Shown here: piece by piece, positions 6,150 to 12,788 of the stretch
Layout of the letters: each line of letters opens with the position of its first letter
Numbering within the stretch: the stretch's first letter is position 1
Program-made: the position numbers and the translations under genes
The notes under the pieces: generated by a model
Database searches by the model: none
The model's input: the letters and a program-made list of their open reading frames with translations, nothing else
What the model was told of the DNA's origin: nothing
Source: CADEEN01 sp035716845
GTDB lineage: Bacteria; Pseudomonadota; Gammaproteobacteria; Burkholderiales; Burkholderiaceae_C
Reading direction: 5' to 3'
Assembly (NCBI GenBank): GCA_035716845.1
Contig: DASTJE010000002.1
Location: forward strand, 1-17,696
Length of the DNA: 17,696 bases

Positions 6150-8539
6150 AGAGCGAACACCTGCCCCCGCGGGGGGCCGCGAGCGAAGCGGGCCTGGGGG
6201 CACCGGTTCACGCGATCGGCACGCGCCAGCCCCTCGTCGACGGTGTCGAGAAGGTCAACGGCAGCGCGCGCTACACCGCCGACCTGCCCATGCCCAACGC
6301 CCTGGTGGGGCGCATCGGCCGCAGCATGGTGGCGCATGGCGTGATCCGCCGCATCGACGCCTCGCAGGCGCTGGCGATCCCCGGCGTGCGCGCCGTGATC
6401 ACCGGCGAGGACTTCGCCGCGCCCTACGGCGTGATCCCGATCGCCGAGAACGAGTGGCCGCTGGCACGCGACAAGGTGCGCTACCGCGGCGAGCCGCTGT
6501 TCGCGGTGGCCGCCGTGGACGCCGCCAGCGCCGCCGCCGCGCTCGCCGCGGTGCGCGTGGAGATCGAACCCCTGCCCGCGCACTTCGATGCCGCCAGCGC
6601 ACGCGCCGAAGGCGCGGTGCTGCTGCACGCCGACAAGCCCGGCAACCTGGAACGCACGGTCGAGCACGACTTCGGCGATGTCGACGCCGGCTTCGGCGCC
6701 GCCGACCTGGTGATGGAGCGGCGCTTCCACTGCCACGAGCTCGCGCACGGCCAGATCGAGCCCAATGCCAGCGTCGCGCAGTGGGACGTCGAGCGCGCGC
6801 AGCTCACGGTGCATTCGGTGACGCAGGTGCCCTATTACCTGCACCTGATGCTGGCGCAGACGCTGGGGCTGGACAGCGCCGCCATCCGCGTCGTCAAGCC
6901 TTTCGTCGGCGGCGGCTTCGGGCACCGCGTCGAGCCGCTGAACTTCGAGATGGTGGCCGGCGCGCTGGCGCGCGCGGCCGGCGGCACCGTCAGGCTCGAG
7001 CTCACGCGCGAGGAAACCTTCCTCACGCATCGCGCGCGGCCCGACAGCGACATCCGCGTCAGGATCGGCCTGAAGTCGAGCGGCGAGATCACCGCCGTCG
7101 ACGTCGACGTCGTGCAGCGCGGCGGCGCCTATGCCGGCTACGGGCTCGTCACCATCCTGTACGCCGGCGCGCTGCTGCACGCGCTGTACCGCGTCGGCGC
7201 GGTGCGCTACCGCGGCTTTCGCGTCTACACGAACCTGCCGCCGTGCGGCGCGATGCGCGGGCACGGCGCGGTCAACGTGCGCTTCGCCTTCGAGTCGGTG
7301 CTCGACGAGATGGCGGCCGAGCTCGGCCTCGATCCGTTCGCGCTGCGGCGCGCCAACCTCATCGCGCCGCCCTACCGCACGCTCAACGACCTGCAGGTCA
7401 ACTCCTGTGGCCTGCCGCAGTGCCTGGACGCCGTCGAGCGCGCCAGCGGCTGGAAGGACTGGCCGGCGCGGCGCGCGGCGCAGCCCATGCCCGAGGGCCG
7501 TCGCCGCGGCCTGGGCATGGCCTGCTCGCACTACGTCTCGGGCTCGGCCAAGCCGGTGCACTGGAGCGGCGAGCCGCACGCGGTGGTCAACCTCAAGCTC
7601 GACTTCGACGGCGGCATCACCATCCTCACCGGCGCGGCCGACATCGGCCAGGGCTCGAACACGCTGCTCACGCAGGTGGTGGCCGAGGTGCTGCTGCTGC
7701 CGATGGGGCGCATCCGCGTGGTGGCCACCGACAGCGCGCTCACCCCCAAGGACAACGGCTCGTACTCCTCGCGCGTGTCGTTCATGGTCGGCAACGCGGC
7801 GTTGCGCGCGGCCGAGGCCCTGAAGCGCGTGCTGGTGGAGGCCGCCGCGCGCGAGCTGAAGGTCGACGCCGCGGCGATCGAATGGTGGGGCGAACGCTGC
7901 GGCATCGCCGGCGATGCCCAGCGCGGCATGGCGTTTGCGCAGGTGGTGCGCGCCGCGCTGGTGGACAGCGGCACGCTCACCGTCAAGGGCACCTGGTCCA
8001 CGCCGCCGGAAACCCAGGGCGGCAGGTTCCGCGGCGCGGCGGTGGGCTCGACGGCGGGCTTCTCCTACACCGCCCAGGTGGTCGAGGTCGAGGTCGACGA
8101 GGACACCGGCGTCGTGCGCGTGCTGCACTGCTGGACGGCGCACGACTGCGGCCGCGCGCTCAACCCGATGGCCGTCGAGGGCCAGGTGCAGGGCGCGGTG
8201 TGGATGGGGCTGGGCCAGGCGCTGGCCGAGCAGACGCAGTACCACGAGGGCCTGATGCTGCGCGCCAACTTCCTCGACTACCGCATCGCCACCGCCGCCG
8301 AGTCGCCGCCGATCGACGTCACGCTGGTCGAGAGCATCGACCCGCTCGGCCCCTTCGGCGCCAAGGAAGCGAGCGAAGGCGGCCTGCACAGCGCGCCACC
8401 CGCGCTGGCCGCCGCGGTCTGCGACGCGATCGGCGTGCGCATGGCCGAGCTGCCGATCACCCCCGACCGGCTGCTCGAGGCGATCACCGAGCGCCGGCGG
8501 GCGCTCAAGCGCCTGGCTGCGCGCGCCGCGAAGGCCTGA
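6146..8539 (+). CDS. hcrA: 4-hydroxybenzoyl-CoA reductase, molybdopterin alpha subunit
   Basis: Catalytic molybdenum subunit (797 residues) of the xanthine-oxidase family. Landmarks are PLVDGVEKVNGSARYTAD near the N-terminus, the Mo-cofactor loop FVGGGFGHR, the stretch PPCGAMRGHG, GAADIGQGSN, DNGSYSSR and the C-terminal GPFGAKEASEGG containing the likely catalytic Glu741. The KEASEG sequence is, from memory, characteristic of HcrA rather than xanthine dehydrogenases. From memory the Thauera protein is about 769 residues. About 13 of the extra residues are at the N-terminus (roughly 6-18) and coincide with a GC-rich repeat; without them the start lines up with the family. It overlaps hcrC by ATGA and ends four bases before hcrB. 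The reaction needs low-potential ferredoxin in known enzymes. Confidence 0.88.
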   Translation: MKSEHLPPRGAASEAGLGAPVHAIGTRQPLVDGVEKVNGSARYTADLPMPNALVGRIGRSMVAHGVIRRIDASQALAIPGVRAVITGEDFAAPYGVIPIAENEWPLARDKVRYRGEPLFAVAAVDAASAAAALAAVRVEIEPLPAHFDAASARAEGAVLLHADKPGNLERTVEHDFGDVDAGFGAADLVMERRFHCHELAHGQIEPNASVAQWDVERAQLTVHSVTQVPYYLHLMLAQTLGLDSAAIRVVKPFVGGGFGHRVEPLNFEMVAGALARAAGGTVRLELTREETFLTHRARPDSDIRVRIGLKSSGEITAVDVDVVQRGGAYAGYGLVTILYAGALLHALYRVGAVRYRGFRVYTNLPPCGAMRGHGAVNVRFAFESVLDEMAAELGLDPFALRRANLIAPPYRTLNDLQVNSCGLPQCLDAVERASGWKDWPARRAAQPMPEGRRRGLGMACSHYVSGSAKPVHWSGEPHAVVNLKLDFDGGITILTGAADIGQGSNTLLTQVVAEVLLLPMGRIRVVATDSALTPKDNGSYSSRVSFMVGNAALRAAEALKRVLVEAAARELKVDAAAIEWWGERCGIAGDAQRGMAFAQVVRAALVDSGTLTVKGTWSTPPETQGGRFRGAAVGSTAGFSYTAQVVEVEVDEDTGVVRVLHCWTAHDCGRALNPMAVEGQVQGAVWMGLGQALAEQTQYHEGLMLRANFLDYRIATAAESPPIDVTLVESIDPLGPFGAKEASEGGLHSAPPALAAAVCDAIGVRMAELPITPDRLLEAITERRRALKRLAARAAKA
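6163..6201 (+). repeat. GC-rich palindromic repeat, copy 2, inside the hcrA N-terminus
   Basis: A 39-base segment starts GCCCCCGCGGGGGGC (palindromic core CCCCCGCGGGGG at 6164-6175) and ends GGCCTGGGGGC at 6201. It includes GCGAGCGAAGCGGGCC in the middle. The end matches the reverse complement of the start of the hcrB copy (GGACCTGGGGGC). It encodes Pro/Arg/Gly/Ala residues, and its 39-base length keeps the frame open. No clean target-site duplication is visible (ACCTG on the left, ACCGG on the right). Elements of this appearance are, from memory, common in GC-rich Burkholderiales genomes; I cannot attach a name. Confidence 0.6.
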
Positions 8540-8543
8540 TCCG

Positions 8544-9599
8544 ATGCAACCGCTGGCCGACTTCGACCTCGCGCGCCCGGCCACGCTCGCCGAGGCGGCC
8601 GCGCTGCTCGCCCGCGAGGGGGCGATGCCGCTGGCCGGCGGCACCGACCTGGTGCCCAACCTGCGGCGCGGGCTGCACGCACCGTCGTTGCTGGTGGACC
8701 TGGGCGCCGTCTCCGGCTTCGGCGCGGTCGAGCGCAGCGCCACGCACTGGCGCCTGGGCGCCGGCGTCACGCTGGCGGCGCTCGCCTCGAACGACGCGCT
8801 GGCCGCCACGCTGCCCGCGATCGTGCAGGCCGCCCGCGAGGTCGCCGGCCCGGCCCACCGCAGCGCCGCCACCCTGGGCGGCAACCTGTGCCAGGACACG
8901 CGCTGCGTGTACTACAACCAGAGCGCCTGGTGGCGCGAGGCGAACGGGTATTGCCTGAAGCGTGCCCCCAGGTCCGGGCCGATGGCCCGGCCCGCCCCCC
9001 AAGGGGGTTCGAGCGGCCCGGCAGAGCCGGATCCGCCCGAGCGTTGCGACACCGTGTGCCACGTCGCGCCGCAGGGCCAGCGCTGCCACGCCGCGTTCGA
9101 AGGCGACGTGGCGCCGGCCCTCATCGCCTGCGACGCCGAGGTGGAGCTCGCCGGGCCGCAGGGCACGCGCCGGCTGCCGCTGCACCAGATGTACCGCGAC
9201 GACGGCGCGGCGCACCTCGCGCTCGCACGCGGCGAACTGGTCGTCGCGCTGCAGGTGCCGCTGCCCGCGCCGGGCAGCGCCAGCGGCTACCGCAAGCAGC
9301 GCGTGCGCGGCGCGATGGACTTTCCGCTCGCCGGCGTGGCGGTGCAGCTGCGGCGCGAGGGCGCGGCCTTGTCCACCCTGACGGTGGCCATCAGCGGCAC
9401 CAACTCGAACCCGATCCGCCTCGCGGGCACCGAGGCGTTGCTCGGCCGCGCCGTCGACGACGCGCTGCTCGCCGAGCTGGGCAAGCTGGTGCACAAGCAG
9501 GTGAGCCCGATGCGCAGCACGGTCACCGCGGCGCACCACCGGCGGCTCGTGGCCGCGGTGGCTGCGCAGCGCCTGGTGCGCGAGCTGTGGATGCGATGA
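8544..9599 (+). CDS. hcrB: 4-hydroxybenzoyl-CoA reductase, FAD and extra [4Fe-4S] beta subunit, with a 27-residue insertion
   Basis: Flavin subunit (351 residues) of the reductase. The FAD-binding region shows AGGTDLVPNLRRG (31-43) and SAATLGGNLCQDTRC (107-121). The subunit differs from ordinary xanthine-oxidase flavin subunits by a cysteine loop that holds an additional [4Fe-4S] cluster. Here the candidate ligands are C121, C137, C172 and C181, with C116 and C168 also present. From memory the Thauera aromatica protein has 324 residues with ligands spaced 16, 8 and 9; here the spacing is 16, 35 and 9. The excess of 27 residues equals both the length difference and the 81-bp repeat insertion at 8964-9044. 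The stop overlaps the next ligase gene (ATGA). Whether the enzyme still assembles the cluster is unknown; the frame is intact and flanking residues are well conserved. Confidence 0.88.
   Translation: MQPLADFDLARPATLAEAAALLAREGAMPLAGGTDLVPNLRRGLHAPSLLVDLGAVSGFGAVERSATHWRLGAGVTLAALASNDALAATLPAIVQAAREVAGPAHRSAATLGGNLCQDTRCVYYNQSAWWREANGYCLKRAPRSGPMARPAPQGGSSGPAEPDPPERCDTVCHVAPQGQRCHAAFEGDVAPALIACDAEVELAGPQGTRRLPLHQMYRDDGAAHLALARGELVVALQVPLPAPGSASGYRKQRVRGAMDFPLAGVAVQLRREGAALSTLTVAISGTNSNPIRLAGTEALLGRAVDDALLAELGKLVHKQVSPMRSTVTAAHHRRLVAAVAAQRLVRELWMR
8964..9039 (-). repeat. GC-rich palindromic repeat, copy 3, inserted in hcrB with 5-bp flanking duplication
   Basis: A 76-base element sits between two AGCGT direct repeats (8959-8963 and 9040-9044), exactly 81 bases apart. 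It contains a stem CCGGGCC (8974-8980) with GGCCCGG (8984-8990) around a GAT loop, then CCCCCCAAGGGGG (8995-9007). On the minus strand it ends GGACCTGGGGGC, matching the end of the hcrA copy. Removing 81 bases restores CLKR directly followed by CDTVC and gives the cysteine spacing expected for HcrB. The flanking duplication is the signature of a transposition-like insertion of a non-autonomous element. It encodes no protein of its own. Confidence 0.75.
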
Positions 9600-11059
9600 C
9601 CGGCGGCAACGCCGCGGCGACGCTGCTCGCGCGCCACGACGCCGCGCGCGCGGCGATCGAGTGCGACGGCGCGTCGATCGCCTTCGGCGACCTGCGCGAA
9701 CGCGTGTCGCGCGCCGCCGCCGCGTGGCGCTCGCTCGGCCTGCAGCCCGGGCAGCCGGTGGCGGTGAAGCTCGCCGACGGCATCGACTGGGCGGTGGCCT
9801 GGCTCGGCGCAGTGTGGGCCGGCGGCGTGGCGGTGGGCGTCAACCCGCGCATTCCGGCCGCCGAATGGCAGGCCGTGCTCGACGAGGCCCGCTTCGCGCT
9901 CGTCGTCGCCGAATCGGCCGACGACACGCCCGAGCCCTGGCGCGCCCGCGTCGTGCCCCTCGACGAGGCGCGCCGCGCCTGGGACGCCGCCGTGCCGGCC
10001 GCGCCGCTGCCGCGCCGCGCCGAGGACCCGGCGCTGTGGGTGCACTCGTCGGGCAGTTCGGGCCGGCCGAAGGCGGTGGTGCACTCGCACCGCACGCTCG
10101 CCTGCATCGGCCGCGTGTCGCGCGAGCGCCTCGGCCTCGTGGCCGGCGACCGCCTGCTCGCCAGCTCGCGCCTGTTCTTCACCTACCCGCTGGTCAACGT
10201 GCTGCTGGCCGGGCTGTCGATCGGCGCCACCGTGCTGCTCGATCCGCAGTGGCCGACGGCGGCGTCGTTCGCGCGCAGCATCGAGCGCCTGCGTCCCAGC
10301 GTCGTGTTCAGCGTGCCGACGCTGTACCGGGCCCTGCTGCACGAGGGGCTGGCGAGCGCCATGCCCCGCGCCGGCGTGCGCCTGTGCGTGTCGGCCGGCG
10401 AGGCGCTGTCGCCGCCCCTGCGCCGCGCCTGGGGGCAGGCCGCCGGCGGCGTGCCGATGTTCGACGGCTACGGCTGCGCGGAGACCCTGGTGCTGGTGCT
10501 CGGCGCGGCCGAAGGCGACGGCTGGCTGGCGCCCTCGCCCGGCGTGCGCGTGCGCCCGCTCGACGCCGACGCCGCGGCACAGGGCATGCCCACACGCCTG
10601 CTGATCGAGGCCGAGACGCTCGCGCTCGGCTACCACGACCGTCCCGCGGCCGAGGCCGACACGTTCCGCGGCCGCGCGCTGTGCCCGGCCGACCTGTTCG
10701 CGCGCGAAGGCCACGGCTGGCGCTTCGCCGGCCGCGAGGATTCGCTCGTCAAGCTGAGCGGGCGCTGGGTGGACCTCGCCGCGCTGGAGGAAACGCTCGC
10801 CGCCCACGTGCCCGGCCTGCGCGAGGCGGCCGCCGTGTGCCGGCCCGATGCCGACGGGCTCGACGCGGTGGCGCTGTACTTCGTGGCCGACGCCGGCCAG
10901 GCCGACGCGGTGCGCACGCAGCTGGCCGGGCGCAGCGCCGGCCTGCCGCCGCACCAGCGGCCGGCCTGGATCGAATCGCTCGACGCGCTGCCGCGCACCG
11001 CCACCGGCAAGCTGATGCGCCGGCAGCTGCGGGCGCTGGGGCGGGCGCAGGCCGCATGA
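9596..11059 (+). CDS. Aryl-CoA ligase of the benzoate/4-hydroxybenzoate-CoA ligase type
   Basis: Adenylate-forming enzyme (487 residues) that should activate an aromatic acid to its CoA thioester with ATP. Visible motifs are VHSSGSSGRPKAVVHSH (from residue 149, the phosphate loop in the form used by benzoate-CoA ligases), FDGYGCAETLVL, the hinge region FAGREDSLVKLSGRWVDLAALEE and the C-terminal TATGKLMRRQLR with catalytic K472. It is shorter than the roughly 520-530 residues I remember for characterised benzoate and 4-hydroxybenzoate ligases, and the DGYGCAE motif departs from their usual form. The position right after hcrCAB (compare hbaABCD in Rhodopseudomonas) favours 4-hydroxybenzoate. 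The substrate remains an inference, so no symbol is given. It overlaps hcrB and the DUF2249 gene by ATGA. Confidence 0.8.
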   Translation: MTGGNAAATLLARHDAARAAIECDGASIAFGDLRERVSRAAAAWRSLGLQPGQPVAVKLADGIDWAVAWLGAVWAGGVAVGVNPRIPAAEWQAVLDEARFALVVAESADDTPEPWRARVVPLDEARRAWDAAVPAAPLPRRAEDPALWVHSSGSSGRPKAVVHSHRTLACIGRVSRERLGLVAGDRLLASSRLFFTYPLVNVLLAGLSIGATVLLDPQWPTAASFARSIERLRPSVVFSVPTLYRALLHEGLASAMPRAGVRLCVSAGEALSPPLRRAWGQAAGGVPMFDGYGCAETLVLVLGAAEGDGWLAPSPGVRVRPLDADAAAQGMPTRLLIEAETLALGYHDRPAAEADTFRGRALCPADLFAREGHGWRFAGREDSLVKLSGRWVDLAALEETLAAHVPGLREAAAVCRPDADGLDAVALYFVADAGQADAVRTQLAGRSAGLPPHQRPAWIESLDALPRTATGKLMRRQLRALGRAQAA

Positions 11060-11328
11060 CGGGGCCCGCGGACGGCGCCCCGCGGGCCCGGGTCTGGCAC
11101 GCCGCGGCGGCGACGCACATCGACGTGCGCGGCCTGCCGCGGCCGCAGCCGCTGATCGAAGTCCTGCAGCTCGTGCGGCAACTGCCCGACGACGCGCTGC
11201 TGATCGTCCACCACGACCGCGACCCGGTCATGCTCTACCCCGAGCTGCTGCAGATCGGCTGGTGCGCCGAGCCGATCGAAGGCGAACCCGGCGAGGTGCG
11301 CCTGCGCGTGACCCGCCAGCCGACATGA
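11056..11328 (+). CDS. DUF2249 domain protein (TusA-like fold)
   Basis: Small protein of 90 residues with the DUF2249 pattern: IDVRGLPRPQPL (22-33), then VHHDRDPVMLYPELLQIGW (51-69). The family is related to TusA-like small proteins and is often found next to hemerythrins, NnrS and denitrification genes; its biochemical role is not established. The ATG lies within an ATGA overlap with the aryl-CoA ligase stop, so it appears to be cotranslated with the catabolic operon. The first codons contain a perfect 10-bp inverted repeat (11062-11089). Family assignment is good; function is unknown. Confidence 0.75.
   Translation: MTGPADGAPRARVWHAAAATHIDVRGLPRPQPLIEVLQLVRQLPDDALLIVHHDRDPVMLYPELLQIGWCAEPIEGEPGEVRLRVTRQPT
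11062..11089 (+). promoter_or_regulatory. Perfect 10-bp hairpin over the first codons of the DUF2249 gene
   Basis: GGGCCCGCGG (11062-11071) and CCGCGGGCCC (11080-11089) are exact inverted complements around an 8-base loop, beginning three bases after the start codon. An all-GC stem here could lower translation of the DUF2249 gene unless ribosomes arriving from the overlapping ligase gene open it. The structure is seen in the sequence; the regulatory role is inference. Confidence 0.4.
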
Positions 11329-11390
11329 GCGCGCCGGGCCGTTCCCAAGCGCTCGCCCCTGAGCGCGCAGCGCGGAGGGCCGTCCAGTGA
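11325..11390 (+). other. 21-codon mini-ORF bridging the DUF2249 and membrane-protein genes
   Basis: An ATG at 11325 overlaps the DUF2249 stop (ATGA) and runs 21 codons to a TGA at 11388-11390 that overlaps the GTG start of the next gene (GTGA). The first residues (MSAPG) repeat those of the next protein, and the DNA is similar too (ATGAGCGCGCCGGGC against GTGAGCGCACCCGGC). It may serve only to carry ribosomes across the gap (coupling), or be the remnant of a duplicated start. It also holds a small hairpin, GCGCTC (11349-11354) with GAGCGC (11361-11366). A stable peptide product is not claimed. Confidence 0.35.
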
Positions 11391-12706
11391 GCGCACCCGG
11401 CAGCTTCCTCGCCGGCGCCGGCGGGCGCCTGCTCCCGGCGTCGGTGCCGTTCCGCTGGTTCGGCACCGCGGCCGTGTGCCACGCGCTGGCGTGGCTGGCG
11501 CTGGCCGCCGGCGCGGCCCAGTGGCCGGGCTGGCGCGGCGGGCTGGGCTGGCCGCTGGCGGCCCTGCACCTGGTGACGCTGGGCACGCTGGCGGCCAGCG
11601 CCATCGGCGCCAGCCTGCAGCTGCTGCCGGTGGCCACGCTGCAGGCCGTGAAGGCGCCGCGGCTGGCCGCGCTGCTGTGGTGGGCCTACCTGCCCGGCCT
11701 CGTGCTGCTGGTGCTCGGCATGGGGTGGCCCGAGCCGGCCTGGATGGCCCTCGGCGCCGCGCTGCTGATCGCGGCGCTCGCGGCCTGGGGCGTGCTGCTG
11801 GCGCTCAACCTGCGCGGCGCGCGCGGCATGCCCGGCGTCGTGCTGCACGGCTGGGGCGCGGTGGTGGCGCTCGCGCTGCTGATCGCCAGCGCCGCGGCCT
11901 TGGTGGCCTGGTGGAACGGCGCCGCCATGGCCCGGCTGCCGCGCGAGGCGCTGCGTCCCCTGCACGCCGCGGCCGGCGTGTTCGGCGTGATGGGCCTGCT
12001 GGTGCTGGGCCTGTCGGCGATCCTGCTGCCGATGTTCGCGCTGGCGCCGGAGCCCGCGCAGCGCGTGCAGCTGCAGGGCGCCGCCGCGGCGCTGCTGGCG
12101 CTCGGCCTGGCCGGGCTGGCGGCCTTCCTGCCGGCGGACGCTCCCTCCGCGCTCGCCCTGCGTGCGGCCGCCCTGCTGGCCGCGGCGGGCGCGCTCGCGC
12201 TGCACGTGCGATCGATGCGGCAGGTGATGGCCAGCGGCGTGCGCAGCGAGCTCGGCCGCTTCGCCCGGCTGCTGCGCCTGGGCTGGGCGTCGGCCGCGCT
12301 GGCCTTGCTGTGCGCCGCGCTGGCGCTCGCCCGCCAGGGCCGCGGCGACGAGCCCTGGGGCCTGCTGTTCATGCTCGCCGCGGTCGCCGGCTGGCTGCTC
12401 AGCACGCTGCTGGGCGTGCTGCAACGCATCCTGCCCTTCCTGGCCTCGATGCACGCCGCGCGCGGCGGCCGGCGGCGCCCGCCGACGCCCGGCGCGCTGA
12501 CCGCCGAAGCGCCGCTGCGCGTGCACGAAGCGGCGCACGCGGCGGCCCTGGCGCTGCTGGCGGTGGCCACGTTCACGCACTCGCCGTCCTGGCTGCTCGC
12601 CGCCGCGGCCTGCGGGTTCGCCGGTGGGCTGGCCTTCGTCGCGTTCTTCGCCGTGGCCATGCGGCGCCTGGCACGCACGTCGCGCACGCAGGCGGCTTCG
12701 CCTTGA
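11387..12706 (+). CDS. Polytopic membrane protein, NnrS/heme-copper-oxidase-like, denitrification-associated
   Basis: A 439-residue protein made largely of hydrophobic helices, about twelve by eye. Conserved-looking helices carry histidines that could bind heme or metal: H61 in LAALHLVTLGTLAASAIG and H193 in LHAAAGVFGVMGLLVLGLSAILLP. A short Arg/Pro-rich loop (HAARGGRRRPP) lies before the last helices. Proteins of this look occur next to DUF2249, hemerythrin and NnrS genes in denitrifiers and are sometimes labelled cytochrome oxidase subunit I-like. I recognise the type but not a defined function. The GTG start at 11387 is chosen because GGAGGG (11374-11379) sits seven bases upstream and because it overlaps the mini-ORF stop. 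The gene ends inside the FNR-like box at 12703-12716. Confidence 0.6.
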   Translation: MSAPGSFLAGAGGRLLPASVPFRWFGTAAVCHALAWLALAAGAAQWPGWRGGLGWPLAALHLVTLGTLAASAIGASLQLLPVATLQAVKAPRLAALLWWAYLPGLVLLVLGMGWPEPAWMALGAALLIAALAAWGVLLALNLRGARGMPGVVLHGWGAVVALALLIASAAALVAWWNGAAMARLPREALRPLHAAAGVFGVMGLLVLGLSAILLPMFALAPEPAQRVQLQGAAAALLALGLAGLAAFLPADAPSALALRAAALLAAAGALALHVRSMRQVMASGVRSELGRFARLLRLGWASAALALLCAALALARQGRGDEPWGLLFMLAAVAGWLLSTLLGVLQRILPFLASMHAARGGRRRPPTPGALTAEAPLRVHEAAHAAALALLAVATFTHSPSWLLAAAACGFAGGLAFVAFFAVAMRRLARTSRTQAASP

Positions 12707-12744
12707 ACTGACTCAAGGGCAAGACGCCGCCTGGCCGCTACCCT
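12703..12744 (+). promoter_or_regulatory. FNR/DNR-type box with matching -10, promoter for the hemerythrin unit
   Basis: CCTTGAACTGACTCAAGG (12701-12718) contains TTGA-N6-TCAA at 12703-12716, the core of FNR/CRP-family anaerobic or NO-responsive sites, extended by CC/GG to a longer palindrome. A TACCCT hexamer (12739-12744) has the spacing expected of a class II site centred near -41.5, which would put transcription start near 12751, about 38 bases before the hemerythrin ATG. The box overlaps the last codon and stop of the upstream gene. The match is seen; the regulator (Fnr, Dnr or another) is inference. Confidence 0.6.
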
Positions 12745-12788
12745 GCAGCGCCAACCCAGAGCGTGCCCACGCGCATCGCGCCGTCGCC

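Noticed and set aside
7740..7760. CCCCCAAGG in hcrA as another copy of the palindromic element
   Set aside because: It encodes the conserved LTPKDNGS stretch, and there is no partner palindrome or extra length.
6098..8899. A 933-codon open frame on the minus strand opposite hcrA and hcrB
   Set aside because: It is Arg/Ala/His/Gly-rich with no recognisable domain, and it mirrors the codon structure of well-conserved + strand genes. Long antisense frames are expected at this GC content.
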